Source: JBBAAW01 sp041658075
Lineage (GTDB): Bacteria > Patescibacteriota > WWE3 > UBA101185 > UBA10185
Reading direction: 5' to 3'
Assembly: GCA_041658075.1 (NCBI GenBank)
Contig: JBBAAW010000002.1
Location: 3,236-67,235 of the forward strand
DNA length: 64,000 nt
The notes under the pieces were generated by a model, which was not told the origin of the DNA, did no database searches, and saw only the letters and a list, made by a program, of their open reading frames with translations. Below are positions 26,789 to 35,489 of the stretch, piece by piece (the first letter of the stretch is position 1; each line of letters opens with the position of its first letter). Both the position numbers and the translations under genes were made by a program.

Positions 26789-27799
26789 TGTATATCCTCT
26801 CATGACCTTACGAACACTCTGATATATTAAATTTATGGAAAAAATCATACAAAATGATCCACGAGCTCGGCTCAGGCTTAGGTGGATTGAGCACTACGAG
26901 CACTTTGGTAGGAAGGTTGCACCTACCTGTAGATACTTTGGTATATCCAGGGGTACCTTTTATGTCTGGTACTACCGGTACCTTAGCCTTGGGGAGGCGG
27001 GGCTTAGAAACAAGTCCTCAAGGCCGCATAAGATTAAACGTTGGCTACCTAAGGATATCAGGGAAACTATTATTCAATTAAGACTTCAGCGCAAATACGG
27101 TCCAGACCGTATGTCTTACTACCTCAAACAAAAGTACAATTGGTTCGTATCTAAAAACACGGTTTGGCGCCTTTACAAAGAACACGGTTTAAACCGGCTT
27201 AAATACAAAAAGACCTGGCAAAGATACCCCCAACGGTACAGCAAGCCGCTCCCTGGCGACCGTGTGCAGGTAGATGTAAAGTTTTTGGATAAACTGGAAG
27301 GATCTGATAAGAGGTATTATCAATTTACAGCAATTGATGACTGCACAAGGTTTAGAGTGCTAAGAATCTACGATCACAACACCGTTACCAATGCCACCGA
27401 TTTTATTAACGAAGTCAAAAAGGTGTTGCCTTTTGCTATAAAGCAAATCCAGACCGATAACGGCAGTGAGTTTTCCCAAACATTTAGTTGGCATCTGGAT
27501 GATCTTGGTATACAGCATAGAAAAACAAGGATTTGTTCCCCTGAAGAAAACGGTAAGGTGGAGCGTAGCCACCGCACCGATGAGGCCGAGTTTTACAGCA
27601 TTAATCGTTTCGTATCCATCCAGCACTGTATGAGGCTTCTAAAACAATGGGAAACGGAATACAATGAGCAAAGACCTCATATGGCCTTGGGAGGTAAAAC
27701 TCCTAAGGAGTATTTGGAAGAAAAGTTGAAAAATCATGTTTCTAGCCAAGTATTAATTTCACCTATGAAAAGTGTTCAGGAGGTGTGGTAGATATCACA
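26789..27799 (+). mobile_element. IS481-family insertion sequence
   Basis: About 1.0 kb, one transposase gene. Left end TGTATATCC…ACCT…GAACACT and the inverted right end TGTGATATC…ACCT…GAACACT match imperfectly, giving terminal inverted repeats that start TGT as in IS481 elements. No clear target duplication: the left flank is an A-run, the right flank a CA repeat. Inserted between tRNA-Gly and tRNA-Phe without harming either. The reading frame is intact, so it may be active. Confidence 0.75.
26835..27791 (+). CDS. IS481-family transposase
   Basis: 318 residues. N-terminal helix-turn-helix (VAPTCRYFGISRGTFYVWYYRY), a second HTH-like region, then an rve integrase core with the DDE residues in VQVDVKFL, IQTDNGSEFS and PEENGKVERSHRTDEAEFY. 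All catalytic positions are present and no frameshift is seen. The C-terminus QRPHMALGGKTPKEYL is typical. Confidence 0.93.
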   Translation: MEKIIQNDPRARLRLRWIEHYEHFGRKVAPTCRYFGISRGTFYVWYYRYLSLGEAGLRNKSSRPHKIKRWLPKDIRETIIQLRLQRKYGPDRMSYYLKQKYNWFVSKNTVWRLYKEHGLNRLKYKKTWQRYPQRYSKPLPGDRVQVDVKFLDKLEGSDKRYYQFTAIDDCTRFRVLRIYDHNTVTNATDFINEVKKVLPFAIKQIQTDNGSEFSQTFSWHLDDLGIQHRKTRICSPEENGKVERSHRTDEAEFYSINRFVSIQHCMRLLKQWETEYNEQRPHMALGGKTPKEYLEEKLKNHVSSQVLISPMKSVQEVW

Positions 27800-27811
27800 C
27801 ACACACACACA
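27796..27811. repeat. (CA)8 microsatellite at the IS right end
   Basis: Eight CA units begin within the right terminus of the IS. Confidence 0.9.
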
Positions 27812-27954
27812 GTCGCATAACAAAAAGATCTCTGCTTCACTCCGGCTCCACTGATATTAGACTTAATCGTCTTATATATCACTGATGAGGTCACAATAAG
27901 ACCGAATGGAGATTTCGCCTCAGAAAGTATGTCGTCAAACCAAAGGTTATGCTA

Positions 27955-27960
27955 TATAAT
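27955..27960 (+). promoter_or_regulatory. -10 box of tRNA-Phe
   Basis: TATAAT about 14 bases before the tRNA start. Confidence 0.5.
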
Positions 27961-27973
27961 GGGTGGACGTTAT

Positions 27974-28049
27974 GGGGCGGTAGCCAAGGTGGTCAAGGCA
28001 CCGGTCTGAAAAACCGGCTATGTGGGTCCGACTCCCACCCTCCCCACCA
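27974..28049 (+). tRNA. tRNA-Phe (anticodon GAA)
   Basis: Anticodon stem CCGGT/ACCGG around CTGAAAA (GAA), T arm GTGGG/CCCAC, acceptor GGGGCGG/CCTCCCC with one C-T mismatch, encoded CCA. The D arm (GTAGCCAAGGTGGTCAAGGC) is slightly unusual for Phe. Confidence 0.88.
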
Positions 28050-28064
28050 AACTAATACCGGGAT

Positions 28065-28841
28065 ATGCATAAAGTCTGTGTTGAAAAAGTTTTAGATACA
28101 ATTAAGTATCAGGAAAACGGCTTACCCGCAAAAGGAGATCCTTCCGTACCTTGGGTTCTAGAAAAATTAGATCCCAGTGCTATAGCATCCAGAACTTTAG
28201 TTAAATCTTTTGGTGTAATTTCTAAAGGTTTGGTAGATAATATTCAAAGACACGAGGCAAAAAGGGGAAGACTTTTTCCAAATATTTACGAAAAGATGTT
28301 AAATAATCATGACCTTTCACTTAGGGGACAAAGGGTTTTAGAAGTAGGAGCAGGTCCTGGAGCCGTGTGTTTAGGTCTTCAAGAAATGGGTGCTAAGGTT
28401 GTTAGTTTGGACATGTGGGATGGCAGGATTTTTTATGACGAAGAAATTCCATTTTTAGTAGCAAGTGGCACGGCTTTACCATTTACCGACAAGAGTTTTG
28501 ATCTTCTTTCTTTGACTTCGGTCTTACATCATCTGCCGGTAGAGTATAGAGAAACAATATTAAAAGAAGCTTTTAGAGTGGCAAATTTAGTGTTGATTCA
28601 GGAAGATTGTTTAGCATCAAATCCAGTTACTAATGCTGCTATGAGGTTGGTAGACGATGGGGTGAGCGGAGAAATAGGTACTCATCAAGCTGAATCTCAT
28701 ATGACAAAACAGGGATGGCTTGAGTATTTCAAAGAAATGGGTTTAAAGGTATTAGATAGTGAAGATTATCATCCCAAATGGTTGGGGGTTGGTATACAAA
28801 AAACATTTTTCGTAGTAACAAAAAATGAAAATCAGAATTAA
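28065..28841 (+). CDS. Class I SAM-dependent methyltransferase
   Basis: 258 residues. A ~90-residue lead-in, then motif I VLEVGAGPGAVCLGL, VVSLDMWDG at the end of strand 2, and FDLLSLTSVLHHLP as motif II of Methyltransf_11 enzymes. Substrate unknown. It begins 15 bases after tRNA-Phe, probably on the same transcript, and its last 17 bases overlap the RluB-like gene. Confidence 0.75.
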   Translation: MHKVCVEKVLDTIKYQENGLPAKGDPSVPWVLEKLDPSAIASRTLVKSFGVISKGLVDNIQRHEAKRGRLFPNIYEKMLNNHDLSLRGQRVLEVGAGPGAVCLGLQEMGAKVVSLDMWDGRIFYDEEIPFLVASGTALPFTDKSFDLLSLTSVLHHLPVEYRETILKEAFRVANLVLIQEDCLASNPVTNAAMRLVDDGVSGEIGTHQAESHMTKQGWLEYFKEMGLKVLDSEDYHPKWLGVGIQKTFFVVTKNENQN

Positions 28842-29529
28842 CAAATATTTAGCAAACGCGGGCGTTGGTTCACGCAGAAACAACGAGCAGGACATTAGGG
28901 ACGACAAAGTAACTATAAACGGCCGAAAGGCAGAATTGGGCGAGTTTATTGACCCAAATAAAGACGTTATAAAAATTGGTGACAAAAGAGTCTCACAGAA
29001 TGCTAGACCCGTGTATTTTGCATTGAATAAACCTTTGGGCATCATTTCATCAGTAAAGGACGAACACGGCAGAAAAACCGTTGTGGACATTGTTAAATGT
29101 AAAGAACGGATTTTTCCAGTGGGAAGGCTTGACTACAATTCCACAGGGCTAATTATTTTAACCAACGATGGTGATTTAATGCTAAAACTCACTCATCCTC
29201 GTTACCATTTGCCCAAAAAATATTTTGTAGAAGTCAAGGAGTCGTTGCAACAAAACCAAATTGAAGCCATGCAAAAAGGGATTCGGCTTGAAGATCAAGT
29301 AACCTTGCCCGCGGAAGTTAAACGACTTGGAAGAAATAAGTTTGAAATTGTTCTATACCAAGGCATAAAGCGTCAAATTAGAGAGATGTGCATAGCCTTA
29401 GGCTTAACGGTGGTAACTATTCACCGAACCGATATAGGCCCCCTTAATATTGGCGATTTAAAATCCGGAGCTTTTAGAAACTTGACCAATAAAGAAGTTG
29501 CCATGTTAAAATCTAAGTATGACAAATAA
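28825..29529 (+). CDS. RsuA/RluB-type rRNA pseudouridine synthase
   Basis: 234 residues: an S4 RNA-binding domain at the start (IRINKYLANAGVGSRR…VTINGRKA) followed by the pseudouridine synthase fold with catalytic Asp in VGRLDYNSTGLIILTNDG and KRQIREMCIALG near the end. Members modify helices of 23S or 16S rRNA; the length and S4 domain favour RluB. Overlaps the methyltransferase upstream by 17 bases. Confidence 0.9.
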   Translation: MKIRINKYLANAGVGSRRNNEQDIRDDKVTINGRKAELGEFIDPNKDVIKIGDKRVSQNARPVYFALNKPLGIISSVKDEHGRKTVVDIVKCKERIFPVGRLDYNSTGLIILTNDGDLMLKLTHPRYHLPKKYFVEVKESLQQNQIEAMQKGIRLEDQVTLPAEVKRLGRNKFEIVLYQGIKRQIREMCIALGLTVVTIHRTDIGPLNIGDLKSGAFRNLTNKEVAMLKSKYDK

Positions 29530-29713
29530 TTGGCTTTTTTATTTCTTGGCCCTCAAGAATGGCAAAGCGTCGCAAATTGTACCCATCGACAGATTAAGCG
29601 TTGTCTTTACCATAATCCTAGCTTTTATAATTTTGAGTGAAAAAGTGTCGATCAAAACCATAATCGGCGGAGTAACTATAGTTATAGGTGCAATCTTAGT
29701 TGCCTTGGGCTAA
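29519..29713 (+). pseudogene. C-terminal remnant of an EamA/DMT transporter
   Basis: 64 codons with FLALKNGKASQIVPIDRLSVVFTIILAFIIL and SEKVSIKTIIGG, matching the last two helices of the second EamA repeat (the G-x-A-x-x-V-P-x-x-x-L and LxE signatures). A working transporter has ten helices and ~300 residues; the rest is missing. The apparent ATG overlaps the end of the RluB-like gene, so it may still be translated. Best read as a relic of a deletion. Confidence 0.7.
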
Positions 29714-29727
29714 ACGGCAGTATAGGA

Positions 29728-29733
29728 TATAAT
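29728..29733 (+). promoter_or_regulatory. -10 box of tRNA-Val
   Basis: TATAAT 12 bases before the mature tRNA. Confidence 0.6.
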
Positions 29734-29745
29734 ATCCCAAAGTGA

Positions 29746-29822
29746 GGGCGATTAGCTCAGCTGGTTAGAGCGCTTGGTTTACATCCATGAGGTCATAGGT
29801 TCGATCCCTATATCGCCCACCA
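29746..29822 (+). tRNA. tRNA-Val (anticodon TAC)
   Basis: Acceptor GGGCGAT/ATCGCCC, D arm TAGCTCAGCTGGTTAGAGC, anticodon loop TTTACAT (TAC) on stem CTTGG/CCATG with one T-T mismatch, T loop TTCGATC, encoded CCA. Confidence 0.92.
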
Positions 29823-29831
29823 TGTTCGTGA

Positions 29832-29837
29832 TATTAT
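29832..29837 (+). promoter_or_regulatory. -10 box of the glycosidase-like gene (leaderless type)
   Basis: TATTAT, 6 bases, then ATG at 29844. Confidence 0.5.
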
Positions 29838-29843
29838 AAACCC

Positions 29844-30908
29844 ATGACGCCTGCCCGACAACTAGCCTATGCGGTTAAACTCTTGGGCAAGATCTTTGCC
29901 TTAAAAGTCGTTCAATTAATACTTACGGGAATAATTCTAGCGATTACCCTGCCGGCAGTTTTCTTCTACATTGTTCGGCCTAAACCAGCCACACAGATAA
30001 ATTACGGAATAAATTTTAGCCAAAAGTACGTCACGGAACTTGGTTTAGATTGGAAGAAGTCGTATATACAAATTTTAGACGACTTAAAACCTAAGTACGC
30101 TCGCTTGGTGGTTTATTGGGACATTTCAGAGCCTCAAGTTGGAAAGTATAATTATAGCGACATTTTATGGCAGCTTGACAAAGCCAGGAAGCGTAATGTT
30201 AAAGTAATTTTAACTATGGGAAGAAGGGTGCTGCGCTATCCAGAGTGTCACGAACCCTCCTGGTGGAAAAATAGTACAGACGAAAAATTTAAGGAAGAAG
30301 CACTCCTAAAATACATTGGAAATACTACCAACCAGCTTAAAGTCTACGACAATATAATCATGTGGCAGGTAGAAAATGAACCAATGTTCCCTTTTGGCGA
30401 CTGTCAAAAACAAACAAAAGAGACAGTAGAAAAAGAAATAGCTTTGGTGAAAAGCTTGGATACACGTCCGATTTTGGTGCAGGACAGCGGTGAGGGCGGT
30501 TTTTGGCGTCCAATTTATTTAATGGGCGACTATCTGGGGATTTCCATGTACCGCAGAACTTGGTTTAATTTTTGGAAAGAGGCTGTTGGGACTTCGTTTT
30601 ATGTGGAGTATCCGCTAGCTCACTGGACTTATAAAATAAAGTCGGTGCTGACGGGAGTTCCTGCAGATAAGATTATCGTAACAGAACTGCAAGGCGAACC
30701 GTGGGGCCCGGATATAAATTCAAAGTTAACGGAAGAAGAAAAACAAAAAACCATGTCAAAACAACAATTCATTGAAACCATAAGCTACGCTCAAAAAAGC
30801 GGATTTAAAGACCTTTACTTTTGGGGCGTGGAGTGGTGGCTGTGGGAAAAAGAAGTTAATAACAACCCGTTTTATTGGGAAACCGCAAAAGCTATCATCC
30901 AAAACTGA
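29844..30908 (+). CDS. Membrane-anchored TIM-barrel glycoside hydrolase (clan A-like)
   Basis: 354 residues. One N-terminal helix (~22-44) then a (beta/alpha)8-type domain: PKYARLVVYWDISEPQVG early, IIMWQVENEPMFPFG around 180 with the acid/base Glu of an NEP motif, and IIVTELQGEPWGP around 280 with a likely nucleophile Glu. This arrangement fits GH clan A (GH5/GH42-like). Probably trims or remodels surface glycan outside the cell. A second protein of similar design is at 40.7 kb. Confidence 0.7.
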   Translation: MTPARQLAYAVKLLGKIFALKVVQLILTGIILAITLPAVFFYIVRPKPATQINYGINFSQKYVTELGLDWKKSYIQILDDLKPKYARLVVYWDISEPQVGKYNYSDILWQLDKARKRNVKVILTMGRRVLRYPECHEPSWWKNSTDEKFKEEALLKYIGNTTNQLKVYDNIIMWQVENEPMFPFGDCQKQTKETVEKEIALVKSLDTRPILVQDSGEGGFWRPIYLMGDYLGISMYRRTWFNFWKEAVGTSFYVEYPLAHWTYKIKSVLTGVPADKIIVTELQGEPWGPDINSKLTEEEKQKTMSKQQFIETISYAQKSGFKDLYFWGVEWWLWEKEVNNNPFYWETAKAIIQN

Positions 30909-30927
30909 CATTTTTCCTTTTTAAAGC

Positions 30928-30933
30928 TATAAT
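30928..30933 (+). promoter_or_regulatory. -10 box of tRNA-Gln
   Basis: TATAAT 23 bases before the tRNA. Confidence 0.5.
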
Positions 30934-30956
30934 TCGCCTGTTTGAAAAGTAAATAC

Positions 30957-31031
30957 TGGGGAGTCGTCTAATGGCAGGACGCTGCCCTTTGAAGGCAGAT
31001 ACTCTAGGTTCGAGTCCTAGCTCCCCAGCCA
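30957..31031 (+). tRNA. tRNA-Gln (anticodon TTG)
   Basis: Acceptor TGGGGAG/CTCCCCA, anticodon stem CTGCC/GGCAG around CTTTGAA (TTG), T loop TTCGAGT, discriminator G and encoded CCA. Presence alongside gatCAB genes suggests Gln-tRNA may be made by transamidation. Confidence 0.95.
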
Positions 31032-31148
31032 AAAATTTTAAATATTCGCCTTAAAATGTTTTACGCCAAAGATATTCTAAGTTTCCAGGAAACGTGTGAA
31101 ATAGACCGTAGTCTATGGGGCTGCAGTTGTTTCTACCAAGAAAAGTGC

Positions 31149-31154
31149 TATATT
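31149..31154 (+). promoter_or_regulatory. -10 box of the FAD oxidoreductase gene (leaderless type)
   Basis: TATATT, 6 bases, then ATG at 31161; supports this start over longer frames. Confidence 0.55.
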
Positions 31155-31160
31155 CACTGT

Positions 31161-32375
31161 ATGAAAAATGTGATTATATTAGGCTCTGGGATCCAAGGAA
31201 TATGCGCTGCTTTTGCACTAAATAAAAAAGGCTACAGTGTCACTGTTGTTGAAAAAGAAAGTAGCGTTATTAATAAAACGAGCAAAAATCAAGAAGGAAG
31301 GGTGCATTTAGGCTTTACTTATGCTTTAGATAAATCGGGAATGACCGGCAATATCGTGTTGAATAACTCTCTACACTTTTCCCTTTTGCTCGAAGAGTGG
31401 TTGGGAAAAATTCAATGGGCTAAGTACCTCATGCCGAAAGGCTATTACTTGGTACATAAAGATTCCCTGCTCACGGAAAGTGAATTAATTGATTATTATG
31501 AAAAACTCGATAAAACGTACCTTAATTTCCTAAAAAGAGATTCTAAACTATCATATTTCGGAAAGAGACCAGAAACACTATTTAAAGTCTTAAAAGATAT
31601 CCCAAATTCTATGTCACGCTGTAAGATATCAGCTGTGATTAAGACGGAAGAGAGAATTGTTGAAATGTTCTACCTAAGAGACTTAATTTTAGATAGTTTG
31701 AAAAAGACCACAATTAAGATAATGACTGATACAGAAGTACAACAAGTAATAAGAGAAGATAAAGGATTTACAATCATAGCTAAATCTAAAAATAATGAGG
31801 AAGTAAGATTAAAAAGTGATATAGTCGCAAACTGTCTGTGGAATAATAGAATACTTATTGATAAAACTCTTGGTATTACAACTTTGAAAGACCCTTTATA
31901 CAGGTTTAAATGTGGAATATTAGGAACTGTAGATCGCCCTGTGCCCACATGCTCAATTGTTACTGGAGTTTTTGGCAACATTAGTCCTAGGCTAGACCAT
32001 CGTCATGCTTATATTTCATGGCACTCTGAATGTATGCAGGGTATTACAACAGATGGTACCACACCAGCTAAATGGGAAGATTCATTTAATGAAAATTTAA
32101 CAACAGATTTAAATAGCAGCTGGATCAAAAACACAATAAGCAATTTAAGTGAATTTGTACCCTCACTAAAGACGTTTAAGCCAATAAAATTACTTCCCGG
32201 TATTATATGCTCTGCAGGTAAAACAGATATCGGAGATAAAGATAGTAAAGTACATTCTAGAGGTTCACATATCGGAGTGCACTCTTTTGATGGTTATTTT
32301 TCAGTAGATACAGGAAAATTTTGCTCTGCGCCGTTTTTTGCAAACGAACTAGTTAAAAAAGTAGAAGAACTTTAG
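31161..32375 (+). CDS. FAD-dependent oxidoreductase (DAO-like)
   Basis: 404 residues. The N-terminus VIILGSGIQGICAAFALNKKGYSVTVVEKE is a classic FAD-binding Rossmann motif (GxGxxG with the acidic end of strand 2). The rest resembles the D-amino-acid oxidase-like superfamily, with a C-terminal segment VHSRGSHIGVHSFDGYFSVDTGKF. Substrate unknown. It precedes an RmlD-like gene by 21 bases, so a role in nucleotide-sugar or surface-sugar modification is possible. More AT-rich in codon choice than flanking genes. Confidence 0.75.
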   Translation: MKNVIILGSGIQGICAAFALNKKGYSVTVVEKESSVINKTSKNQEGRVHLGFTYALDKSGMTGNIVLNNSLHFSLLLEEWLGKIQWAKYLMPKGYYLVHKDSLLTESELIDYYEKLDKTYLNFLKRDSKLSYFGKRPETLFKVLKDIPNSMSRCKISAVIKTEERIVEMFYLRDLILDSLKKTTIKIMTDTEVQQVIREDKGFTIIAKSKNNEEVRLKSDIVANCLWNNRILIDKTLGITTLKDPLYRFKCGILGTVDRPVPTCSIVTGVFGNISPRLDHRHAYISWHSECMQGITTDGTTPAKWEDSFNENLTTDLNSSWIKNTISNLSEFVPSLKTFKPIKLLPGIICSAGKTDIGDKDSKVHSRGSHIGVHSFDGYFSVDTGKFCSAPFFANELVKKVEEL

Positions 32376-32396
32376 CAATGTTAGATCTTAAATAAA

Positions 32397-33146
32397 ATGA
32401 AACAGGTGGATAAACACTCGACAAATAAAACATCAAAACTTTTACTTTTTGGTGGTACGGGTAAATTAGGTAAGGAGCTATCTGCGCAGGCTTCATCTGA
32501 TATAGAGTTATTTACGCCTAGTCACAATGAATGCGATATCACTAAATTAAACAATGTTATTACGACAATAAGAAATATAAAACCTGACACGATAATTAAT
32601 GCTGCAGCCATTGTTGGGGTAAACGAGTGTGAAAAAAATAGGCTTAATGCCTGGAATACAAACGTTATTGGTACACTAAATATCGCAAAGGCATGCGCCG
32701 AGAAAAATATTAGATTAATATTTATTTCTTCCGCAGTAATATTCGACGGAATTAAAGGAAATTACACAGAAACTGATCCGCCTGCCCCAACCAATTACTA
32801 TGCACTTACAAAAGTAGCTGCTGAACAGGCTGTTTCTGTAGTACCTAATAGTGCGATAATTCGACTCGACTTTTTTCCTTTAAATAAATTAAAGTATAAT
32901 CAAATTTTTATAGACCATTTTACAAGTAAAATTCCAGTCACGGAGGCTGCGTATCAAATACTAAAAATCGTTAAGAGTAAGTTTGTCGGAATAATAAATA
33001 TTGGACAGGGACGGAATAGTCTGTATAACATATTGAAGCCATATTTTCCTGGAATTATTCCGAGTAAAATAGAAGAATCGACTTTACCGAGCTTTCCAAA
33101 GGATATATCTCTGGATTTGACTAAATGGAGAAATATTTTTGAATGA
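32397..33146 (+). CDS. RmlD-like NAD(P)-dependent sugar reductase (SDR)
   Basis: 249 residues. Rossmann motif LLLFGGTGKLGKEL (GxxGxxG), DTIINAAAIVGVNECE typical of RmlD, and the catalytic NYYALTKVAAEQ (YxxxK). RmlD makes dTDP-L-rhamnose, but no rmlA, B or C is in the window, and at 249 residues it is somewhat short, so related 4-reductases are equally possible. Follows the FAD oxidoreductase. Confidence 0.75.
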   Translation: MKQVDKHSTNKTSKLLLFGGTGKLGKELSAQASSDIELFTPSHNECDITKLNNVITTIRNIKPDTIINAAAIVGVNECEKNRLNAWNTNVIGTLNIAKACAEKNIRLIFISSAVIFDGIKGNYTETDPPAPTNYYALTKVAAEQAVSVVPNSAIIRLDFFPLNKLKYNQIFIDHFTSKIPVTEAAYQILKIVKSKFVGIINIGQGRNSLYNILKPYFPGIIPSKIEESTLPSFPKDISLDLTKWRNIFE

Positions 33147-33261
33147 GTACAAAAATAACAGATAGTCTCTATTTTACATCATAAATATCCTAGCGAATGC
33201 TGTGAGTTCTGGACCTGTATGCCCAACCAAGTAAAATTGTAAACAGAATTATCAAGTCACA

Positions 33262-33679
33262 TTGTCCAGAACTTTGTTTGTCGAGGCAATATAGCAAGAT
33301 CACCTTTTGCTGAAGAAGTAATCAAAAAGGAAATTCGTAAACGAGGTATTGACAACAAGTATTTATCAATTTCGAGGGGTGTACAGGGTACTTCTGTTGA
33401 TCCACAACCAGTGAAGTCTCCAAACATTACATACTATGAAACCCTATACAAAGAAACTAGACCGGTACTAAAACGGTTTGATATTGATTTATCATCCCAC
33501 ATGTCGGCTCCAATCGATAAAGATATTACAGGAAAACAAAACAGGCCCTATTGACACTTTTTCCTTACGAAGCGAACAAAGTTCACATGTTTTCTGAACT
33601 TATAAATGAAGATCGAGAAATCGTAGATCCAAAGGGAGTAAGTGGAAAGAAAAAACAGGAGCAAATTTTTACGGACTGA
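33262..33679 (+). pseudogene. Broken low-molecular-weight protein tyrosine phosphatase
   Basis: In one frame (to TGA 33552-33554) the DNA reads FVCRGNIARSPFAEEVIKKE, the CxGNxxRSxxAE P-loop of LMW phosphatases, then SISRGVQG and SSHMSAPIDKDIT. From about 33555 a second frame reads FPYEANKVHMFSEL and REIVDPKG, the Asp-Pro end of the same family, to TGA 33677. No good start codon, one frameshift and an internal loss make it non-functional. A 10-bp inverted repeat (33205-33214 with 33264-33273) straddles its start. Confidence 0.7.
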
Positions 33680-33937
33680 TTAAGAATATATGCTATCTGA
33701 TTTGTCTCACTTTATTTCCCATCCTGGAAAGTAAAATAGGTTCTAGACCGACATATTCAGCTACGGGTTTCATCCTGTTGTTACGGCATTTCTACTCCTA
33801 AAAGGCGAGAATACACGTTGAACCTCCCAGTTTACCTTGAGCAAATGTTTATTGAGTTTTTAGCCACAATATGTAATAATCCCCGAATAACCTACTAAAG
33901 GAAGCACAAGTTCCAATCTTTCCTATCTCCATATGCT
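33680..33937. other. Stretch without a supported gene
   Basis: No convincing ORF on either strand. One short frame reads FHPVVTAFLLLKGEN, vaguely like the start of a NUDIX or similar gene, before a stop. Probably decayed DNA between the phosphatase relic and the NUDIX gene. Confidence 0.5.
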
Positions 33938-33984
33938 AAAATAAAGTCATATATCCAACAAAACCAACTAGAGCGGTATGTATT

Positions 33985-34425
33985 ATGTTAAAAGGTAATA
34001 AAGTACTCCTAATGCGTAGATTAAAAAGTGGAAAAGAATATTGGACATTTCCCGGAGGTGGGGTAAATGCAGGAGAAACCATTGAGCAAGCAGTTACAAG
34101 AGAGATACAAGAGGAAACATCTATGCCGACAACTATTGAGAGTTTACTTTACGAACATCATTATGAAACAAGTGACCAATATTACTACCTATGCAAGTAC
34201 ATTTCGGGAAAACCAATTTTAGGAGACGCTATTGAAAAAGCACTAATGAAAAAATCTTCAAGTGATATCTATGATCCTAAATGGGTAAAAATCAACGAAC
34301 TTAAGGGTTTATTATTATACCCATTAGAAATAAGAGATTGGTTAATAGAAGATTTAAGTACTGGTTTTAAAGACGAGGTAAGGGTAGCTAACTTAAAATT
34401 TTCAGAACTCAGGCAGAGTCTATAG
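33985..34425 (+). CDS. NUDIX hydrolase
   Basis: 146 residues from ATG 33985. The NUDIX box is clear: GGGVNAGETIEQAVTREIQEET (GX5EX7REUXEE), with Thr-Ser where Gly is usual after EE. Hydrolyses nucleoside diphosphates linked to another group; target unknown. The typical first strand of the fold (TRAVCIMLKGNKVLLMRR) begins upstream of this ATG, and the frame stays open to an ATA at 33950 with TAAAAT 6 bases before it, so the true start may be non-standard. Confidence 0.85.
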   Translation: MLKGNKVLLMRRLKSGKEYWTFPGGGVNAGETIEQAVTREIQEETSMPTTIESLLYEHHYETSDQYYYLCKYISGKPILGDAIEKALMKKSSSDIYDPKWVKINELKGLLLYPLEIRDWLIEDLSTGFKDEVRVANLKFSELRQSL

Positions 34426-34460
34426 AAAACTGACGAGATCCATTTCACTTTGTTTTGATA

Positions 34461-34466
34461 TATAAT
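34461..34466 (+). promoter_or_regulatory. -10 box of the secreted Cys-rich gene (leaderless type)
   Basis: TATAAT, 6 bases, then ATG at 34473; selects this start over the one at 34455, which overlaps the box. Confidence 0.65.
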
Positions 34467-34472
34467 CAAAAT

Positions 34473-35147
34473 ATGAAAAATAATAAATCGATTTTAATAG
34501 TATTCTCTATTTTAATTTTATTTCTTTTAGTTTTCGTGGGGTGGAAATTAACAAGTAAAAAACCCGCGCAGGACATGTCGTCCTCACAAAATCAGCAAAC
34601 ACAGAAACCCAACGAGGAAAACACCACTAGTTCTGTAAACGGAAATGTTTTCGACTTAATAAAACTTGGAAAAATCTTAAAATGCACGTACAGCATGGAT
34701 GCAGAGGGAGTATCAATATCGGGAATTTCGTACGTGTCAGGAAAGAATATGAGAGGAGATTTTGAAAATACAGATCCAACAGGCAGTAAAATGCAAAGTC
34801 ACATGATTTCCGACGGCGCGTGGGTTTACACCTGGACATCAGCTTCCCCGCAAGGGTTTAAAATGAACGTAAGCGACGCTGAGTCAAAAACTCCTACAGC
34901 TGACACAGGCAGCTCAGCGAATGGTCAAAACTTGGATAATTTCAAGAATAACCTGGACTTTAAATGCAATCCGTGGGTTGAAGACACGTCTCTATTTCAA
35001 GTACCTTCGGATATCAAGTTTACAGACTTTTCGGAGTCGATGAAAAATATTAATTCGGGCAGCAAAGACACTATGTGCGCCGCGTGCGATTACGCACAAA
35101 GCGAAGAAGATAAAGCTGCCTGCAAAAAACAGCTGGGGTGTCAATAA
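34473..35147 (+). CDS. Exported or membrane-anchored protein, unknown function
   Basis: About 224 residues. One N-terminal helix (~6-26), a Gln/Ser/Thr/Asn-rich linker, then a domain with several Trp and Gly residues (GAWVYTWTSASPQG) and a C-terminal CAACDYAQ…CKKQLGCQ with four cysteines that could form disulfides or bind metal. An LCTYS-type start (KLGKILKCTYSMD) recurs in small exported CPR proteins, but no named family is certain. Confidence 0.6.
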   Translation: MKNNKSILIVFSILILFLLVFVGWKLTSKKPAQDMSSSQNQQTQKPNEENTTSSVNGNVFDLIKLGKILKCTYSMDAEGVSISGISYVSGKNMRGDFENTDPTGSKMQSHMISDGAWVYTWTSASPQGFKMNVSDAESKTPTADTGSSANGQNLDNFKNNLDFKCNPWVEDTSLFQVPSDIKFTDFSESMKNINSGSKDTMCAACDYAQSEEDKAACKKQLGCQ

Positions 35148-35196
35148 AACTCAGAAGAAGAACGTCTCATAGTTTTACCAAACTGACTTCTTGATA

Positions 35197-35202
35197 TATA
35201 AT
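35197..35202 (+). promoter_or_regulatory. Promoter of mini-gene B
   Basis: TATAAT with a fair -35 (TTTACC, 35174-35179) at 17-base spacing; the leader to the ATG is 38 bases. Leader contains CTAGCGAATC, close to CTAGCGATTC in the leader of mini-gene C. Confidence 0.55.
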
Positions 35203-35240
35203 CCGCGTGTCTAGCGAATCAGTGACGTGGGGGTGTAACG

Positions 35241-35477
35241 ATGTTGCCCAACCGCAAGAAAAAGCTTGTTCTTGTCCAAAGGAAAATCTATCGTGTTGTC
35301 AATTCCAAAGGCGTTAGCGGCCTCACGCCGAGGAATAGAACGATAGGAGTCCCAGTTAGAACTAACTTGGTTTACATAACGACTCTGAGTAAGTGTTACT
35401 TCAGGTTCGTTGTAAGAGGGACTAAAATCATCATTGACTTGAGGCGAAGGGATCTAGAGAAACTTGAGGAGGCGTGA
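35241..35477 (+). CDS. Solitary mini-gene B, small basic protein
   Basis: 78 residues, strongly basic (MLPNRKKKLVLVQRKIYRV … IDLRRRDLEKLEEA), no family recognised. Looks like a compact beta-barrel followed by a short helix and could bind nucleic acid, but that is a guess from composition. Own promoter, 38-base leader with a GGGGG ribosome site, GC-richer codons than neighbours, perfect 14-bp palindrome just behind. Confidence 0.6.
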   Translation: MLPNRKKKLVLVQRKIYRVVNSKGVSGLTPRNRTIGVPVRTNLVYITTLSKCYFRFVVRGTKIIIDLRRRDLEKLEEA

Positions 35478-35489
35478 CTACCAACCAAA

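Noticed and set aside
27796..27811. CRISPR-like or regulatory repeat
   Set aside because: It is only a (CA)8 dinucleotide run at the IS end.
27882..27915. Hammerhead ribozyme
   Set aside because: CTGATGA followed by a GGTC/GACC stem and GAA is present, but the base after GAA is T, stem III pairs poorly and no matching stem I is found.
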